NCBI RefSeq assembly: GCF_003050865.1
Contig: NZ_QAOK01000003.1
Span: 121,168 to 185,167 of the forward strand
Direction of reading: 5' to 3'
Source: Nitrosospira multiformis
Lineage (GTDB): Bacteria; Pseudomonadota; Gammaproteobacteria; Burkholderiales; Nitrosomonadaceae
DNA length: 64,000 nucleotides
Positions 39,434-48,343 of this stretch are shown here, in pieces (within the stretch, counting starts at the first letter, position 1; every line of letters begins with the position of its first letter). Both the position numbers and the translations under genes were made by a program. The notes under the pieces were generated by a model that saw only the letters and a program-made list of their open reading frames with translations, had not been told where the DNA came from and did no database searches.

Positions 39434-40105
39434 ATGAATACGCCGAAATCAGATAAGCACCCCGGGGAAAGGCCGCGTCCCGATGAAAAAAAGCGGAGAC
39501 ATATGGAAACACCCATAGATGAAGAACCGCCGCACAGCACTGCGGAGGAAGAAAGATATACCGAGGCGGGCACGCCTCCCAGAGATGAAACGTATCGCCC
39601 TCGTGAAGAAAGGTATGCCCCGGAGGGAACACATCGGGATGAAAGGTACGTTGATACGACGCCCCCTTATCGCTCGGACACTGCCCGTGCAGTGGAGGAC
39701 GCAGGCAACACCGTAAAGACCAGTATTGGCGGCAGCTTAAGAGGCATCGATGAAGTTGAATCTGGCATCGTTAACCTGGTCCGCAACACGATATCCAATA
39801 CACTGCGTGCGACGGGCACGGTCGGTACGGAAGCAGTCGATGTCACGAGGACAACGGTAAACGCGGCAGCCCAGGGAATAGCCGATATTGGCACGACTGC
39901 TGTCACGAGCGTGCGTGACATTCTTGTCGGTGTGGTGGAGGGCATAAAGGACGTGGCGGGTGCGGCAGTGCCGCGCCCCCCCTATCGCACGGAAGATCGC
40001 GTTCCGCCTGAGGGCCGCGTCCCTCCTGGAGAATATACTGCTCCCCCGGAGCGTCCCCGGCCACGGGAGTATGTTCCCCCTGCGAAATACAACGAGCCGG
40101 TTTAA
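39434..40105 (+). CDS. Hypothetical protein with charged N-terminus, amphipathic core and Pro-rich tail
   Basis: A 223-residue protein, strongly preceded by AGGAGGA. Residues 1-80 are highly charged, with ERY/RDE repeats (for example PREERYAPEGTHRDERY). Residues about 83-180 form a long amphipathic, Ala/Thr/Val-rich helical region reminiscent of phasins or apolipoprotein-like proteins, with VEDAGNTVKTSIGG and VGVVEGIKDVAG. The end is Pro/Arg-rich (RVPPEGRVPPGEY). No family is recognised with confidence. Its proximity to the DUF5132-like gene suggests a shared membrane or granule role. Confidence 0.75.
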   Translation: MNTPKSDKHPGERPRPDEKKRRHMETPIDEEPPHSTAEEERYTEAGTPPRDETYRPREERYAPEGTHRDERYVDTTPPYRSDTARAVEDAGNTVKTSIGGSLRGIDEVESGIVNLVRNTISNTLRATGTVGTEAVDVTRTTVNAAAQGIADIGTTAVTSVRDILVGVVEGIKDVAGAAVPRPPYRTEDRVPPEGRVPPGEYTAPPERPRPREYVPPAKYNEPV

Positions 40106-40208
40106 CCGCTACGAGGGCCAGGGCGCCACAAGCGCTCTGGTCCTGTCGCATCTCCCGTTCCAGCCTTCGGCTTCGCCACAAAAACACAACTGGCCCACAG
40201 AAATAATC

Positions 40209-40499
40209 TCATGCCCGGGGTTTCCCTGTCTCGCGCAATATGTCACGCACTTTCTTGCTTGTAAGCAAGGTCAGGAAGTTCTGGATTCGAGCGCCAGAAC
40301 GCAGGCGTGCAAGCACAACGGCATAAATTCTCTTTACTTTTTCTGCGGGCTGCCCCGTTTTCTGCGCCAGCTGGTCAATAGCGTAAAGATCCTCGGATGC
40401 CAATGGCAAGCGGTCGGTAGTGGCTATGAAATCTTCTTTCATCATCGGCTCCCTGGTTACCCTAAAGCCAGGATGTTCAAATGCGCTTTTGCGCGCCAT
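40209..40499 (-). CDS. DUF3562-like small protein
   Basis: A protein of about 96 residues (MARKSAFEHPGFRV at the start) with the helical segment AIDQLAQKTGQPAEKVKRIY and a C-terminal VRDILRETGKP. This pattern resembles DUF3562 proteins of betaproteobacteria, whose role is unknown. I chose the ATG at 40499, with AGGA six bases upstream; a longer frame begins at 40532. It is on the opposite strand to the gene before it and ends about 100 bases from it. Confidence 0.6.
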   Translation of the reverse strand: MARKSAFEHPGFRVTREPMMKEDFIATTDRLPLASEDLYAIDQLAQKTGQPAEKVKRIYAVVLARLRSGARIQNFLTLLTSKKVRDILRETGKPRA

Positions 40500-40695
40500 T
40501 GAGGTCCTGAATTCTTTATAGGCTCGGAGCAATTACAGTTGCAAGCTCATGCTAAAAGAATGAAAGATAATTTCTGCCGCTAGGAACCGAGAGGAAAGTG
40601 CAAAGGGAGCGCACCTCTTCCCCCTCAAAAGCATTTGAGCGATAACTGCAAGTTTTCCGACTTCTGATCGAGCAAACTGTCGATGAGCTTATCCA

Positions 40696-41640
40696 TTATT
40701 CCCCATGCCCGATCACCTCGGTCGAGATAAAGGTGGGTTTCAGTTTTTTCATCTCATCCGATGTCCGTGCCGCTTCTGACAGATTCTGGGATAAGGCAAC
40801 CGTTGCCTTGGAAACGTCGTCCCCCTGCTGGGTAGCACCGGAGGTGGTAGCTGTGACCGCGCTGGCATCAGCTACCGGCGTACCGGTGGAAGTACCTGCC
40901 ACCGCGATATTATCCGCCCCCAGCACGACCTGTGCCGCAATATTGAGGTTATTGGCGCGAATGCCGGCATCTCCCGCGTTCACCGTCCCCTGGGGGCGAT
41001 CAGGTCGATGTCGCCTGCCTTGATCCCTCCGCTGGAGAGCGCGCCAATTCCGCTACCGGAAGCGGCGCCTTGCAGTTCCTGGGTTACATTACCCTGGGCA
41101 TCCACTCTGATGACCGGCGGCGGCACGGCGGTCGCTGTTTTCTTGCCTTTACCGGCGTCAATGTCGCCTTCACTCGACCAGAGCAGGACATAGCCGCCCC
41201 CCACCGTCAGAATGCGTGACTGATTGACGAGAATGTGGTCGCGGGCAAATCCGCGCACATTGCCTTTTGCCACCGTCAGCATGCCAAGGACATCATTGCC
41301 CGTATTGACCAGCACTTCCGGCGTATTGCTGAGGCCGACGACCACGCCTCCACCCGGGACCATGAACTCGATATTTCCGCCGCGCTCGGTCTTGATGCGG
41401 CTGGCAAACAGGTTGATTTCTCCCTGATAATTCTTGAAGCTTCCATCCTCATTTTTCTCGCGCAAACCCGGAAATACCCGCTCTAGAGCCGCATAGCCGC
41501 GTTCATAGTTTCCGGCATAGGCGCTATTCGGATTATTGAAGTCGCGCCCTGTGGTACGCAGTGCGGAATAGACCATCTCGCGCACCATGATGCGCTGGGT
41601 ATCCGCATTCAGAGCGCGCACATCCCCGACCGCCTGGAGC
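40696..41640 (-). pseudogene. Broken filamentous-haemagglutinin-like 3' fragment
   Basis: Two overlapping minus-strand frames encode the C-terminal part of a large two-partner-secretion adhesin (DUF3739-like). The first carries NADTQRIMVREMVYSALRTT to GDIDLIAPRG; the second continues with VNAGDAGIRANNLNIAAQVV to the end FISTEVIGHGE. The frame shifts at about 40981-40990 within a short G-run (AGGGGACGG): one extra G would join them. The 5' part of the gene is missing and is replaced by an unrelated start (see the next entry). No secretion signal is present, so it cannot be exported as it stands. Confidence 0.85.
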
Positions 41641-41854
41641 GCATGTGTGCGTCATTGGTGCCGCCGTTGCCAGCCAGGCCATTGCACAGCGACATCACGC
41701 TGCGAAATACGGCATTGGTAGGCGCCGATGCTCCCGAGAGCCAGACGTAGGTGGTGGGGCCGGCAGCGACCTGAGCGGGGGTCAGGGCGAAAGCAGCCGG
41801 GGCCGTACTGAGTGCCGCGATGGACAGCGCTATTTTGCTCAGCTTCATTTTCAT
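41609..41854 (-). pseudogene. Chimeric broken ORF: signal-peptide protein start joined to adhesin fragment
   Basis: The frame begins MKMKLSKIALSIAALSTAPA, a clear signal peptide ending AFA, followed by TPAQVAAGPTTYVWLSGASA and GGTNDAH, the start of a longer exported protein type seen in related bacteria. After NDAH it reads into the adhesin fragment out of frame and stops 11 residues later. The join lies near 41635-41645. The product, if made, would be an exported peptide of about 58 residues. I regard it as a rearrangement relic. Confidence 0.7.
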
Positions 41855-41945
41855 CTTGGTATCCTTTATTTTCAGATTGATATTTCAGGCTGAAGCCTGC
41901 CTTTCCCGGACTCCCTGACCGGGCATAAGCAGCTCATTGCGAGGC

Positions 41946-42830
41946 TCAGACCCCTGTGCGGCGGCGGACGATCATGCCTAGCATGCCCAGCCCTGCCAGC
42001 AGCATGGCCCAGGTATCCGCTTCGGGAATAGGAGAGACGGACGGGCTCGTGAAGGTAAGCACACCATTCTCGGTCAACTTGAATTTGCTGAACTCGCCCT
42101 CGCCGATAACGCCATCATTATTCAGATCGACTCCGAAAGGGGTCTTGGTGGCCTGGGCAAGGGCGGAAGTGGAAAACGTGGTGAGAAACCAGAAATTCTG
42201 TTCCGTACCCAACGGCTGGGTCGTATCCACGGAGGTTTTCTGTAACCAGGTATCACCCTGGCCGATACCATTAATAGCGCCAAAGAAAGTGTTCGAAGCG
42301 TCCGTCGGCATGGCAACGCTGGCGCCGTTATCATCAGTCGCGTGCGTACCGCGACTGTTATTGGCTTCAACATACTTATCCATATTCATGAAGCCTTTGA
42401 GGTTGGTGTTCCCCAGCTTGGGATAAGCGTCCACATTCGCCGTCGTCAGGTAACGCGAGCCACCGGCATCATTCAGATCGGTGGTATCCAGCGCGATAAC
42501 ATTGAATCCGATAAGATGTGCGTTGGCAGGGCCGACGAAGCTCATCAGCTGATTCCACGAAGCGCCATAGGCCCCGGTGGTCAGATCCCAGCTTTTGTTG
42601 AAGCCCGCCTGTCCGTTCGTGGCGAGCATATCGTTCATTCTGAAGCCGAGATCGAACAGTCCAGAGATATCGTCATCACCGGAAGTGGCGGAATTGCCAC
42701 CGTAATAACGCATATTGAGCAGAAGCTCACCGTTTCCACTCGTCGCCCCATCCATGGCGGCAAGCGCCGGACCGGAAAGAGTCGCGAAGGCAGCAAGAGC
42801 GAGGGTCTTGAGTCTGAAGTTTGTTTTCAT
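41946..42830 (-). CDS. PEP-CTERM sorting domain protein (PEADTWAM type)
   Basis: A 294-residue exported protein. The signal peptide is MKTNFRLKTLALAAFATLSG followed by PALAA; GGAG lies about 10 bases upstream on the minus strand. The C-terminal sorting signal is PEADTWAMLLAGLGMLG followed by RRR, the variant common in betaproteobacteria. The central part has a DLNNDGVIGEGEF stretch resembling a calcium-binding loop near residue 240. A possible sigma-54-type GG-N10-GC element lies at 42925-42938, weaker than that of the first PEP-CTERM gene. Confidence 0.9.
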   Translation of the reverse strand: MKTNFRLKTLALAAFATLSGPALAAMDGATSGNGELLLNMRYYGGNSATSGDDDISGLFDLGFRMNDMLATNGQAGFNKSWDLTTGAYGASWNQLMSFVGPANAHLIGFNVIALDTTDLNDAGGSRYLTTANVDAYPKLGNTNLKGFMNMDKYVEANNSRGTHATDDNGASVAMPTDASNTFFGAINGIGQGDTWLQKTSVDTTQPLGTEQNFWFLTTFSTSALAQATKTPFGVDLNNDGVIGEGEFSKFKLTENGVLTFTSPSVSPIPEADTWAMLLAGLGMLGMIVRRRTGV

Positions 42831-43300
42831 GCGGGATATACTCCGTAGGTAATTAATGGTTGCACCAAAAAAATCCGGCTGACTGATCCATGAAGCCTTG
42901 CCTCATCTGATCAACCGTCCTGGAGCAACCCGGCTACCTCCGCTTGCAGTGGAGACCCGCAGCTTTCCGTCCCCGCCTCGCAACGGGTTTGGCTTTGTTC
43001 CTGACCGGCTAGAACGCTTGTACCTGTTACCGGACGTGGGCAACTATATGTGATCGTCGTTAACCATCTGTGAAACACAATCGTTGTTTTCGTGGTACTT
43101 TCTGCCTATTCTTTTAGTCTGCATGGCGGAAACTCACCATTCGCGCGTACCGGATGTGACGGATATGGGCAGCAGGAATGCTGTTTCCCGCTTTTCATGG
43201 GTGCCAGGACACCCGTAGGAGTCACTGCGGATACAGTGAAGAATCGGGGGCGCGGACTCTAGGGTCGGGGGATCGGGTCAGGGGATTCAAAGCGTGATCT
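42831..43300 (-). other. Upstream region of the second PEP-CTERM gene
   Basis: On the minus strand, AGGTAGCCGGGTTGCT (42938-42923 region) has the GG-N10-GC spacing of RpoN promoters and a perfect TTGCT, but the -24 half is poor. No gene is visible here. Confidence 0.3.
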
Positions 43301-44059
43301 TCAGCGCATCGCCTTGGCCACGGCATGAGCCCGGTTATTGACATCCAGCTTTTTCAGGATTTTCTGAATGTGATTTTTGACGGTAAGCGGGCTGATATGA
43401 AGTAGCTGGGCTATTTCATGATTGCTCTTTCCCGCCTGAACATGACGCAGAATTTCCGTCTCACGGTCCGTGATGAGTTTTCTGCTTCTTTCCCGCACGA
43501 CACCCTGCTTGTGATGGCGTTCATGAAACAGCATACGCACCAGCGCCATATGCATGTGCGGCATCAACAACTCGAGGAAATAAGCATGACGCTCGCTCAA
43601 CGCTGCGGAAATCTGGGTAAAGGTAAAGAAGCAGGTGGTCCGGCCATTGGCGTCGAACATCCCGTGCGCCGCGATACGCTGCAGATTTTCATGTCTGAGA
43701 TCGTGAGAAAAATGCTTGTAGGTGGGGGTATGCGAATTATTTGGGCAAACCAGAAGCGGCTGGTTTTTGCCCGCGCTCCACGCGGACATGGCGCGAAATA
43801 CAATCCCGCCATCGGGACGGCAAAGTTCTGAAAACCGGATTTCGTCCATATCCGTTCGGCTGAATCTTTCGATATTCACAGCCTGACCATTGCCCTCATC
43901 AAACAGGCATATGAGCATGCCATGCGGCAGGAGGCCCTGCAGTTCACCCTGCGCCCACAAGAAAAATTGATGACGGCGGAATATATTGATCGATGAATCG
44001 ATAATCCGGAACAGGTATTCCGCCTCCCGCTCCGTCAGCGTAAACTCTCCCCCCATCAT
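43301..44059 (-). CDS. LuxR-family regulator, EpsA-like (PEP-CTERM/exopolysaccharide-associated)
   Basis: A 252-residue regulator whose N-terminal part (EYLFRIIDSSINIFRRHQFFLWAQGELQ, in pieces) matches EpsA-type proteins found with exosortase B and polysaccharide loci. The C-terminus is a LuxR helix-turn-helix: LITDRETEILRHVQAGKSNH then LLHISPLTVKNHIQKILKKL. There is no receiver domain. It lies near the two PEP-CTERM genes and upstream of the secretion operon on the same strand. A link with matrix formation is inferred. Confidence 0.85.
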   Translation of the reverse strand: MMGGEFTLTEREAEYLFRIIDSSINIFRRHQFFLWAQGELQGLLPHGMLICLFDEGNGQAVNIERFSRTDMDEIRFSELCRPDGGIVFRAMSAWSAGKNQPLLVCPNNSHTPTYKHFSHDLRHENLQRIAAHGMFDANGRTTCFFTFTQISAALSERHAYFLELLMPHMHMALVRMLFHERHHKQGVVRERSRKLITDRETEILRHVQAGKSNHEIAQLLHISPLTVKNHIQKILKKLDVNNRAHAVAKAMR

Positions 44060-44347
44060 TCCTTATGCCCTGATTATTCGTATCGTTTCCGGGCTGCAAC
44101 GGTTTTCCCGATATTATTTTTAGTTTCGCGTTTTAGCTTCGCGCGATTGCGTATTTTCAGGGCGGCATATGACCGAATCATTAAGATCACATGTCAGATT
44201 CATGAATTCGATGTAGGCAGAAAGGACTACGCAGACGCCAGGAGAAAACGCAGGGACGCCTTCCCAGGGTCCATGAAACATGCACCCGTGAAGAAACAGG
44301 TGGGGACAGGATTCCCCGGAAACTCCCAGTCCTGAACTTCAGAACTT

Positions 44348-45142
44348 CTAATATTGAATGTTCTGCGGGGAGGAACCGGATTGTGGGGAGGAATCGGGGT
44401 GCGGGGACCTCGCATCCTCCTGATCCGATGGGCTCGGAGAGAGCGAGAAAGGCGAGGACGGTGATGGAACGCCTCTTTCCGATTCGGGTCGGGGTTGGGA
44501 ATCAAAGCCTCCCGCCTGCGGCTGGGAACCGAAGGCTTCTGTCTGCGGCCGAATATCTCCTGTCCGCCACTCGGATGAAGATTGCGGTGGAGTAGCTGAT
44601 GGATCGGCCGGCGCAGCTTGCGTTTGGGGCAGGGCGGTGGCAGGGTCTCCGGGCAGGTAGATGAACTTCCAGTCGCGATAGTCCTTCGCTTCCGCAAAAT
44701 CCGCATAGCGTTCCGGGAAATTGGCGCGCTTGAGCGGAGTCTCCTTTGAAAGGCTGTACACGCCGATTATTCCGGCATTCGGTTGTCTCGCCAGACCCCA
44801 CTCGCTTGAGCTTGTCATCGGGTCGAGGAATATCTTCCGGAGATGCCGTTTGACGGTGGGAAAGCGTTTATCCAGAAGTAGTTTTTCCAGCGAGTCGGGG
44901 TAGCGCTTCGGCATGCCGGGCGAATTTTCGTAATAGGAACCGATCGCTTGCCTGAACTGTTCTCCGGCAAACATCAGTTCTTTTTCTTTTTCCCGCCGTA
45001 CCTCGGTACGCCATACCTGCACGACACCCGCCAGCGCAACGCTGGTCAGCGCCACCACAAACAGGATCCAGATATAGGTAAAACCCTTTTGTCCTGAGCC
45101 TCCTACGCCTATATCGCGCCGTATTCCTTGCCGTCCAATCAC
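44348..45142 (-). CDS. Type II secretion pseudopilin with long Pro/Ser-rich tail
   Basis: A prepilin-like protein with GFTYIWILFVVALTSVALAG as its N-terminal helix and the TEVRREKEKELMFAGEQFRQ segment. The frame opens at 45205, but that overlaps the previous gene by 59 bases; GTG at 45142 leaves a short gap after the previous stop and puts the prepilin motif closer to the start, so I prefer it (about 264 residues). After the pilin domain comes a low-complexity Ser/Pro/Gln-rich tail of about 90 residues. The fifth residue after the cleavage glycine is not Glu (FTYIW), as in GspK-like minor pilins. Confidence 0.8.
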   Translation of the reverse strand: MIGRQGIRRDIGVGGSGQKGFTYIWILFVVALTSVALAGVVQVWRTEVRREKEKELMFAGEQFRQAIGSYYENSPGMPKRYPDSLEKLLLDKRFPTVKRHLRKIFLDPMTSSSEWGLARQPNAGIIGVYSLSKETPLKRANFPERYADFAEAKDYRDWKFIYLPGDPATALPQTQAAPADPSATPPQSSSEWRTGDIRPQTEAFGSQPQAGGFDSQPRPESERGVPSPSSPFSLSPSPSDQEDARSPHPDSSPQSGSSPQNIQY

Positions 45143-45146
45143 ACCG

Positions 45147-45575
45147 CTACCAGGCCGCGTAAGAGGTTCCGTCCTTTGACTCTTCCTCCGCGCCGCTACG
45201 CACATCGTAGAGACCTTCGGCTGAATCAGGGGGAGGGAGGGTGACCCAGGTTTCGGAACTCTCGGTCAAGGGATCAACCGGAATGGCGCGCAAGTACCGC
45301 TTCTCGACCAGCTCTGCCAGATCGCGGGGATAGGCCCCCGTATCGCCGTAGAACTTGTCGATGGCATCCCGCATGACATTCAGGTCCTGTCGCAATACTG
45401 CTTCCTTTGATCTTTCCACGGAGTTGAAATACCGCGGGGCGGCAATGGTGAGAAGAACGGCAATAATGGCCATGACAACCAGCAACTCGACTAGGGTAAA
45501 ACCGGAGGGGTACGAGCTATGTTGCATACTTCCGGAAGTAAATCCGGATTCAGTTTCGTGCATCCTGATCACCAT
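45147..45575 (-). CDS. Type II secretion pseudopilin, GspG-like
   Basis: A 142-residue pseudopilin. The cleavage region is SGFTLVELLVVMAIIAVLLT with Glu at position 5, cut by prepilin peptidase after Gly. The C-terminal part has GAYPRDLAELVEKRYLRAIP and VDPLTES, like the GspG calcium-site region. It overlaps the preceding pseudopilin gene by 7 bases, and the last pseudopilin follows within five bases. Confidence 0.9.
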   Translation of the reverse strand: MVIRMHETESGFTSGSMQHSSYPSGFTLVELLVVMAIIAVLLTIAAPRYFNSVERSKEAVLRQDLNVMRDAIDKFYGDTGAYPRDLAELVEKRYLRAIPVDPLTESSETWVTLPPPDSAEGLYDVRSGAEEESKDGTSYAAW

Positions 45576-46081
45576 TTATCGTAGGCAATGCCGTTCAAGC
45601 CGATCCGCGATGAACGGGAATACACGTCGAAAACATCATTCCCCTCCTGCGGGTTATCCGGTGAGCTCTCGTAGGAACGCTTGCCCCAGGTATCGGCATC
45701 AGGCAATGCAGGATCATCCGCCATCGGGTCTCTTGGCAGCCGCCGCAGGAAATATATCTTGCGCTTGGCGGGATGCTTGAGATCCGGCACGCCATTCACC
45801 AGATCTTCCAGCTTGCGCGGATACTCCGATTCATCGGCTTGCCGAGCAATCCTCCCTTCGTTCACTGCGCCCTTGTATGCGTCCAGCGCTTCGCGGATCT
45901 GACGTAATCCCACCCGCAGTTCCTGTTCTTTTTCACGCTTTACCGTGAGTTCATATAACGGTATCGCGGCGGAAGCGAGCACCGCTGTAATGGCTACGAC
46001 GACGGTCAGTTCCACCAGGGTAAATCCCCGTCCGCCTGTTTTTTTTACCAGCGCCGTGCTCACACCAAAAATACGCTTCAT
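45569..46081 (-). CDS. Type II secretion pseudopilin
   Basis: A 170-residue pseudopilin with RGFTLVELTVVVAITAVLAS and Glu at position 5, then VKREKEQELRVGLRQIREAL. It follows the secretin gene after six bases. The KIYFLRRLPRDPMADD segment resembles GspG-type pilins. It is one of three successive pilins at the downstream end of the operon. Confidence 0.9.
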   Translation of the reverse strand: MKRIFGVSTALVKKTGGRGFTLVELTVVVAITAVLASAAIPLYELTVKREKEQELRVGLRQIREALDAYKGAVNEGRIARQADESEYPRKLEDLVNGVPDLKHPAKRKIYFLRRLPRDPMADDPALPDADTWGKRSYESSPDNPQEGNDVFDVYSRSSRIGLNGIAYDKW

Positions 46082-46087
46082 GTCAAC

Positions 46088-48343
46088 TCAACGAATGTCC
46101 ACATTGACAGCCGGTGGCAAAGGCACCGGAACGGGAAGCGGCCCGCTTTCATCCTTGAAACTGACATTCCCGATACTGATCTGTGTCGTGACAGGCTTTT
46201 GCGCCAGGATCCTGAATCGCACATCCACGGCGCCGCCACCCTTGCTCAGTTTCAACACACGTGTTCCGGATTTATCACCTTCGTCCACCGGCTCAAGCGC
46301 CGCAGGGTCATAATTCAGCTCCAGTTCGCCAGGCGGGAGCGCATCTACGCCGGCGGCGGCCACGCTCACCGCAAATTCCTGTCCTGCGGAGACCTGCTCT
46401 GGCGCAGCCAGTGTCACAACCGGCGTCCCCTCGGCAGGAGGCGGCGGTGGCGGGCGGGGTTCCTCCCTGGGAGGCGCAGATGGCCACTGCCGGTTGGCAT
46501 CAGCACCGGAGGTTGGAGAGGAAGAAGCCATCGCCAGCGCCCGCGGCGCCACCTTGCCGATCATCAGCGGCGAAACCGCTATCGCGTTCTCCGTGCCGAA
46601 GTGCACTTCGCTGGCCCCTTTCGCCGGACGTGTAATGTTGCGCACGATGCGCGGCGTGATCAGCAGTGCGATTTCAGTCTTGTTACGAGTAACGTTCTTA
46701 TTGATGAAAAGCTTTCCGACCCAGGGCAACTCTGCCAGGCCGGGAACCTTGGACAGCGTGGTGCGCTCGTCGTCGCTGATCAATCCCGCCAGAACCTGGG
46801 TTTCGCCATCCCTCAACGCCAGCGTGGTCGCTGCCGTGCGAGTGCCCACCTGATAGGCAAGCCCGCCATTTGAAATCTTCACTTCTTTTACGATATTGCT
46901 GACTTCAAGGCTGACCTTCATGGAAACCTCATCCTGCAGCGAGATAGTGGATTCCACGTCCAGCTTGAGCCCGACATCGAGATAACTGACCGACGATGCC
47001 ACACCAACGTTGGCAGCGGCAGTTGTCGTAACTACAGGCACCTTATCGCCAATGAGAATTTTTGCCTTTTCCCGGTTCTTGACACGAATGCGCGGATTGG
47101 CAAGCACATTGATAATCCCATCCTGCCGCTTCAAATTGACAACCAGTGCCGGGTTGGCGACGAATCCAATCAGATTGTCGAGATTGGAACCATTGCCGTT
47201 AACGCCCGCACTGCTGATCTGAAAGGGCGGAAAAGGAGCCGCGCCGGCAGCGCTGGCTGCGGTAAGGTAATTCACGTTGAGCTGGTCCGGGTACTGCAGC
47301 CCCAGGTTGAGCAGTTTGTTGCGCCCGATTTCCAGCACCTCCACTTCCAGCATGACTTCGGGATCGGCCAGATCATTCAGCGCAACCAGCCGCTCGACCA
47401 GCCGGATCGCCTCCGGCGTATCCTTCATGACGAACAGATTCAGCTTTTCGTCGACGTGCATGTCCTTGGTTTTGATCAATCCCTTGACCATCGCGACCAT
47501 CTGCTTCACATCGGTATTCGTGACAAAGAAACTGCGCACCATCAATTCCTGGTATTCCTTCTGCTTGGCCGGAGTATTCGGATAGATCAGTACCGAATTT
47601 TCGTTGAGCACCTTGTGTGCGAGCTGGTTCGTCACCAGCAGGAGCTTGAATACATCCTCGATATTGGTCTCGCGCACGAAAATCGTCGTCTTGCTGTCCT
47701 GCTTGACATCCTTGTCAAAGACCACGTTGATGCCACCGGTGCGCGCCAGGATTTCGAATACCGATTTCAGTCCCGTGTCGCGAAACTCAAGCGTGATAGG
47801 TTTTTTGAACGCGGTTTTCAGGACAGGGCCCGCTTGCGCAGCCTGCACTTCCATCTCGGTGATACGCTGAATGAGCCTGCGCGCATCCCGATGCATCGGA
47901 TTTTCCTGCAGCACGGAGCGGACCTCGCTTGAAGCAACCGCATACTCCCCTCGCTCCAGCAATTCTTCCGCGCGTTTTATTGCCGCTGTATGGCGTCGAT
48001 CCATATTGATCGCCTCCAGCCCGGCGAGTGCGCGTTCATGACGTGGATTTATTTCAAGCGCCCGGCGAAAACCCCGTTCAGCCGCTTCCAGATCACCTGT
48101 AGACCTGGCGGCTTCCCCCTCGAATACGAAACGCGCGGCTACCGCTTCCCGCTGACGCGCGAGCACCGCACGAATTTCAAGATTATCCGGATTTTCGCGC
48201 GCCGCCTGTTCGAGACTGGCAAGTCCGGTGTCGAGCTTGCCCTCGGCTATGAGCCGCTTGCCCTCCACAAACGCATTGTTTGTCGCGCATCCTGCAATTC
48301 CGGCAAGAACCAGGGCAAGCAGAACGTGTTTGCCAGTTTTCAT
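46088..48343 (-). CDS. Secretin of a type II/IV hybrid system, with TPR start and cohesin-like tail
   Basis: A 751-residue outer-membrane secretin. It begins with a lipoprotein signal (LALVLAGIAGC, Cys at about residue 19), then TPR-like repeats (about 25-165), N-domains, and the secretin core with VLANPRIRVKNREKAKILIG and VPGLAELPWVGKLF. The C-terminal 110 residues after a Pro-rich linker resemble a cohesin-type domain (FAVSVAAAGVDALPPGELEL), which is unusual in GspD or PilQ. It overlaps the PilP-like gene by four bases (ATGA). Confidence 0.92.
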   Translation of the reverse strand: MKTGKHVLLALVLAGIAGCATNNAFVEGKRLIAEGKLDTGLASLEQAARENPDNLEIRAVLARQREAVAARFVFEGEAARSTGDLEAAERGFRRALEINPRHERALAGLEAINMDRRHTAAIKRAEELLERGEYAVASSEVRSVLQENPMHRDARRLIQRITEMEVQAAQAGPVLKTAFKKPITLEFRDTGLKSVFEILARTGGINVVFDKDVKQDSKTTIFVRETNIEDVFKLLLVTNQLAHKVLNENSVLIYPNTPAKQKEYQELMVRSFFVTNTDVKQMVAMVKGLIKTKDMHVDEKLNLFVMKDTPEAIRLVERLVALNDLADPEVMLEVEVLEIGRNKLLNLGLQYPDQLNVNYLTAASAAGAAPFPPFQISSAGVNGNGSNLDNLIGFVANPALVVNLKRQDGIINVLANPRIRVKNREKAKILIGDKVPVVTTTAAANVGVASSVSYLDVGLKLDVESTISLQDEVSMKVSLEVSNIVKEVKISNGGLAYQVGTRTAATTLALRDGETQVLAGLISDDERTTLSKVPGLAELPWVGKLFINKNVTRNKTEIALLITPRIVRNITRPAKGASEVHFGTENAIAVSPLMIGKVAPRALAMASSSPTSGADANRQWPSAPPREEPRPPPPPPAEGTPVVTLAAPEQVSAGQEFAVSVAAAGVDALPPGELELNYDPAALEPVDEGDKSGTRVLKLSKGGGAVDVRFRILAQKPVTTQISIGNVSFKDESGPLPVPVPLPPAVNVDIR

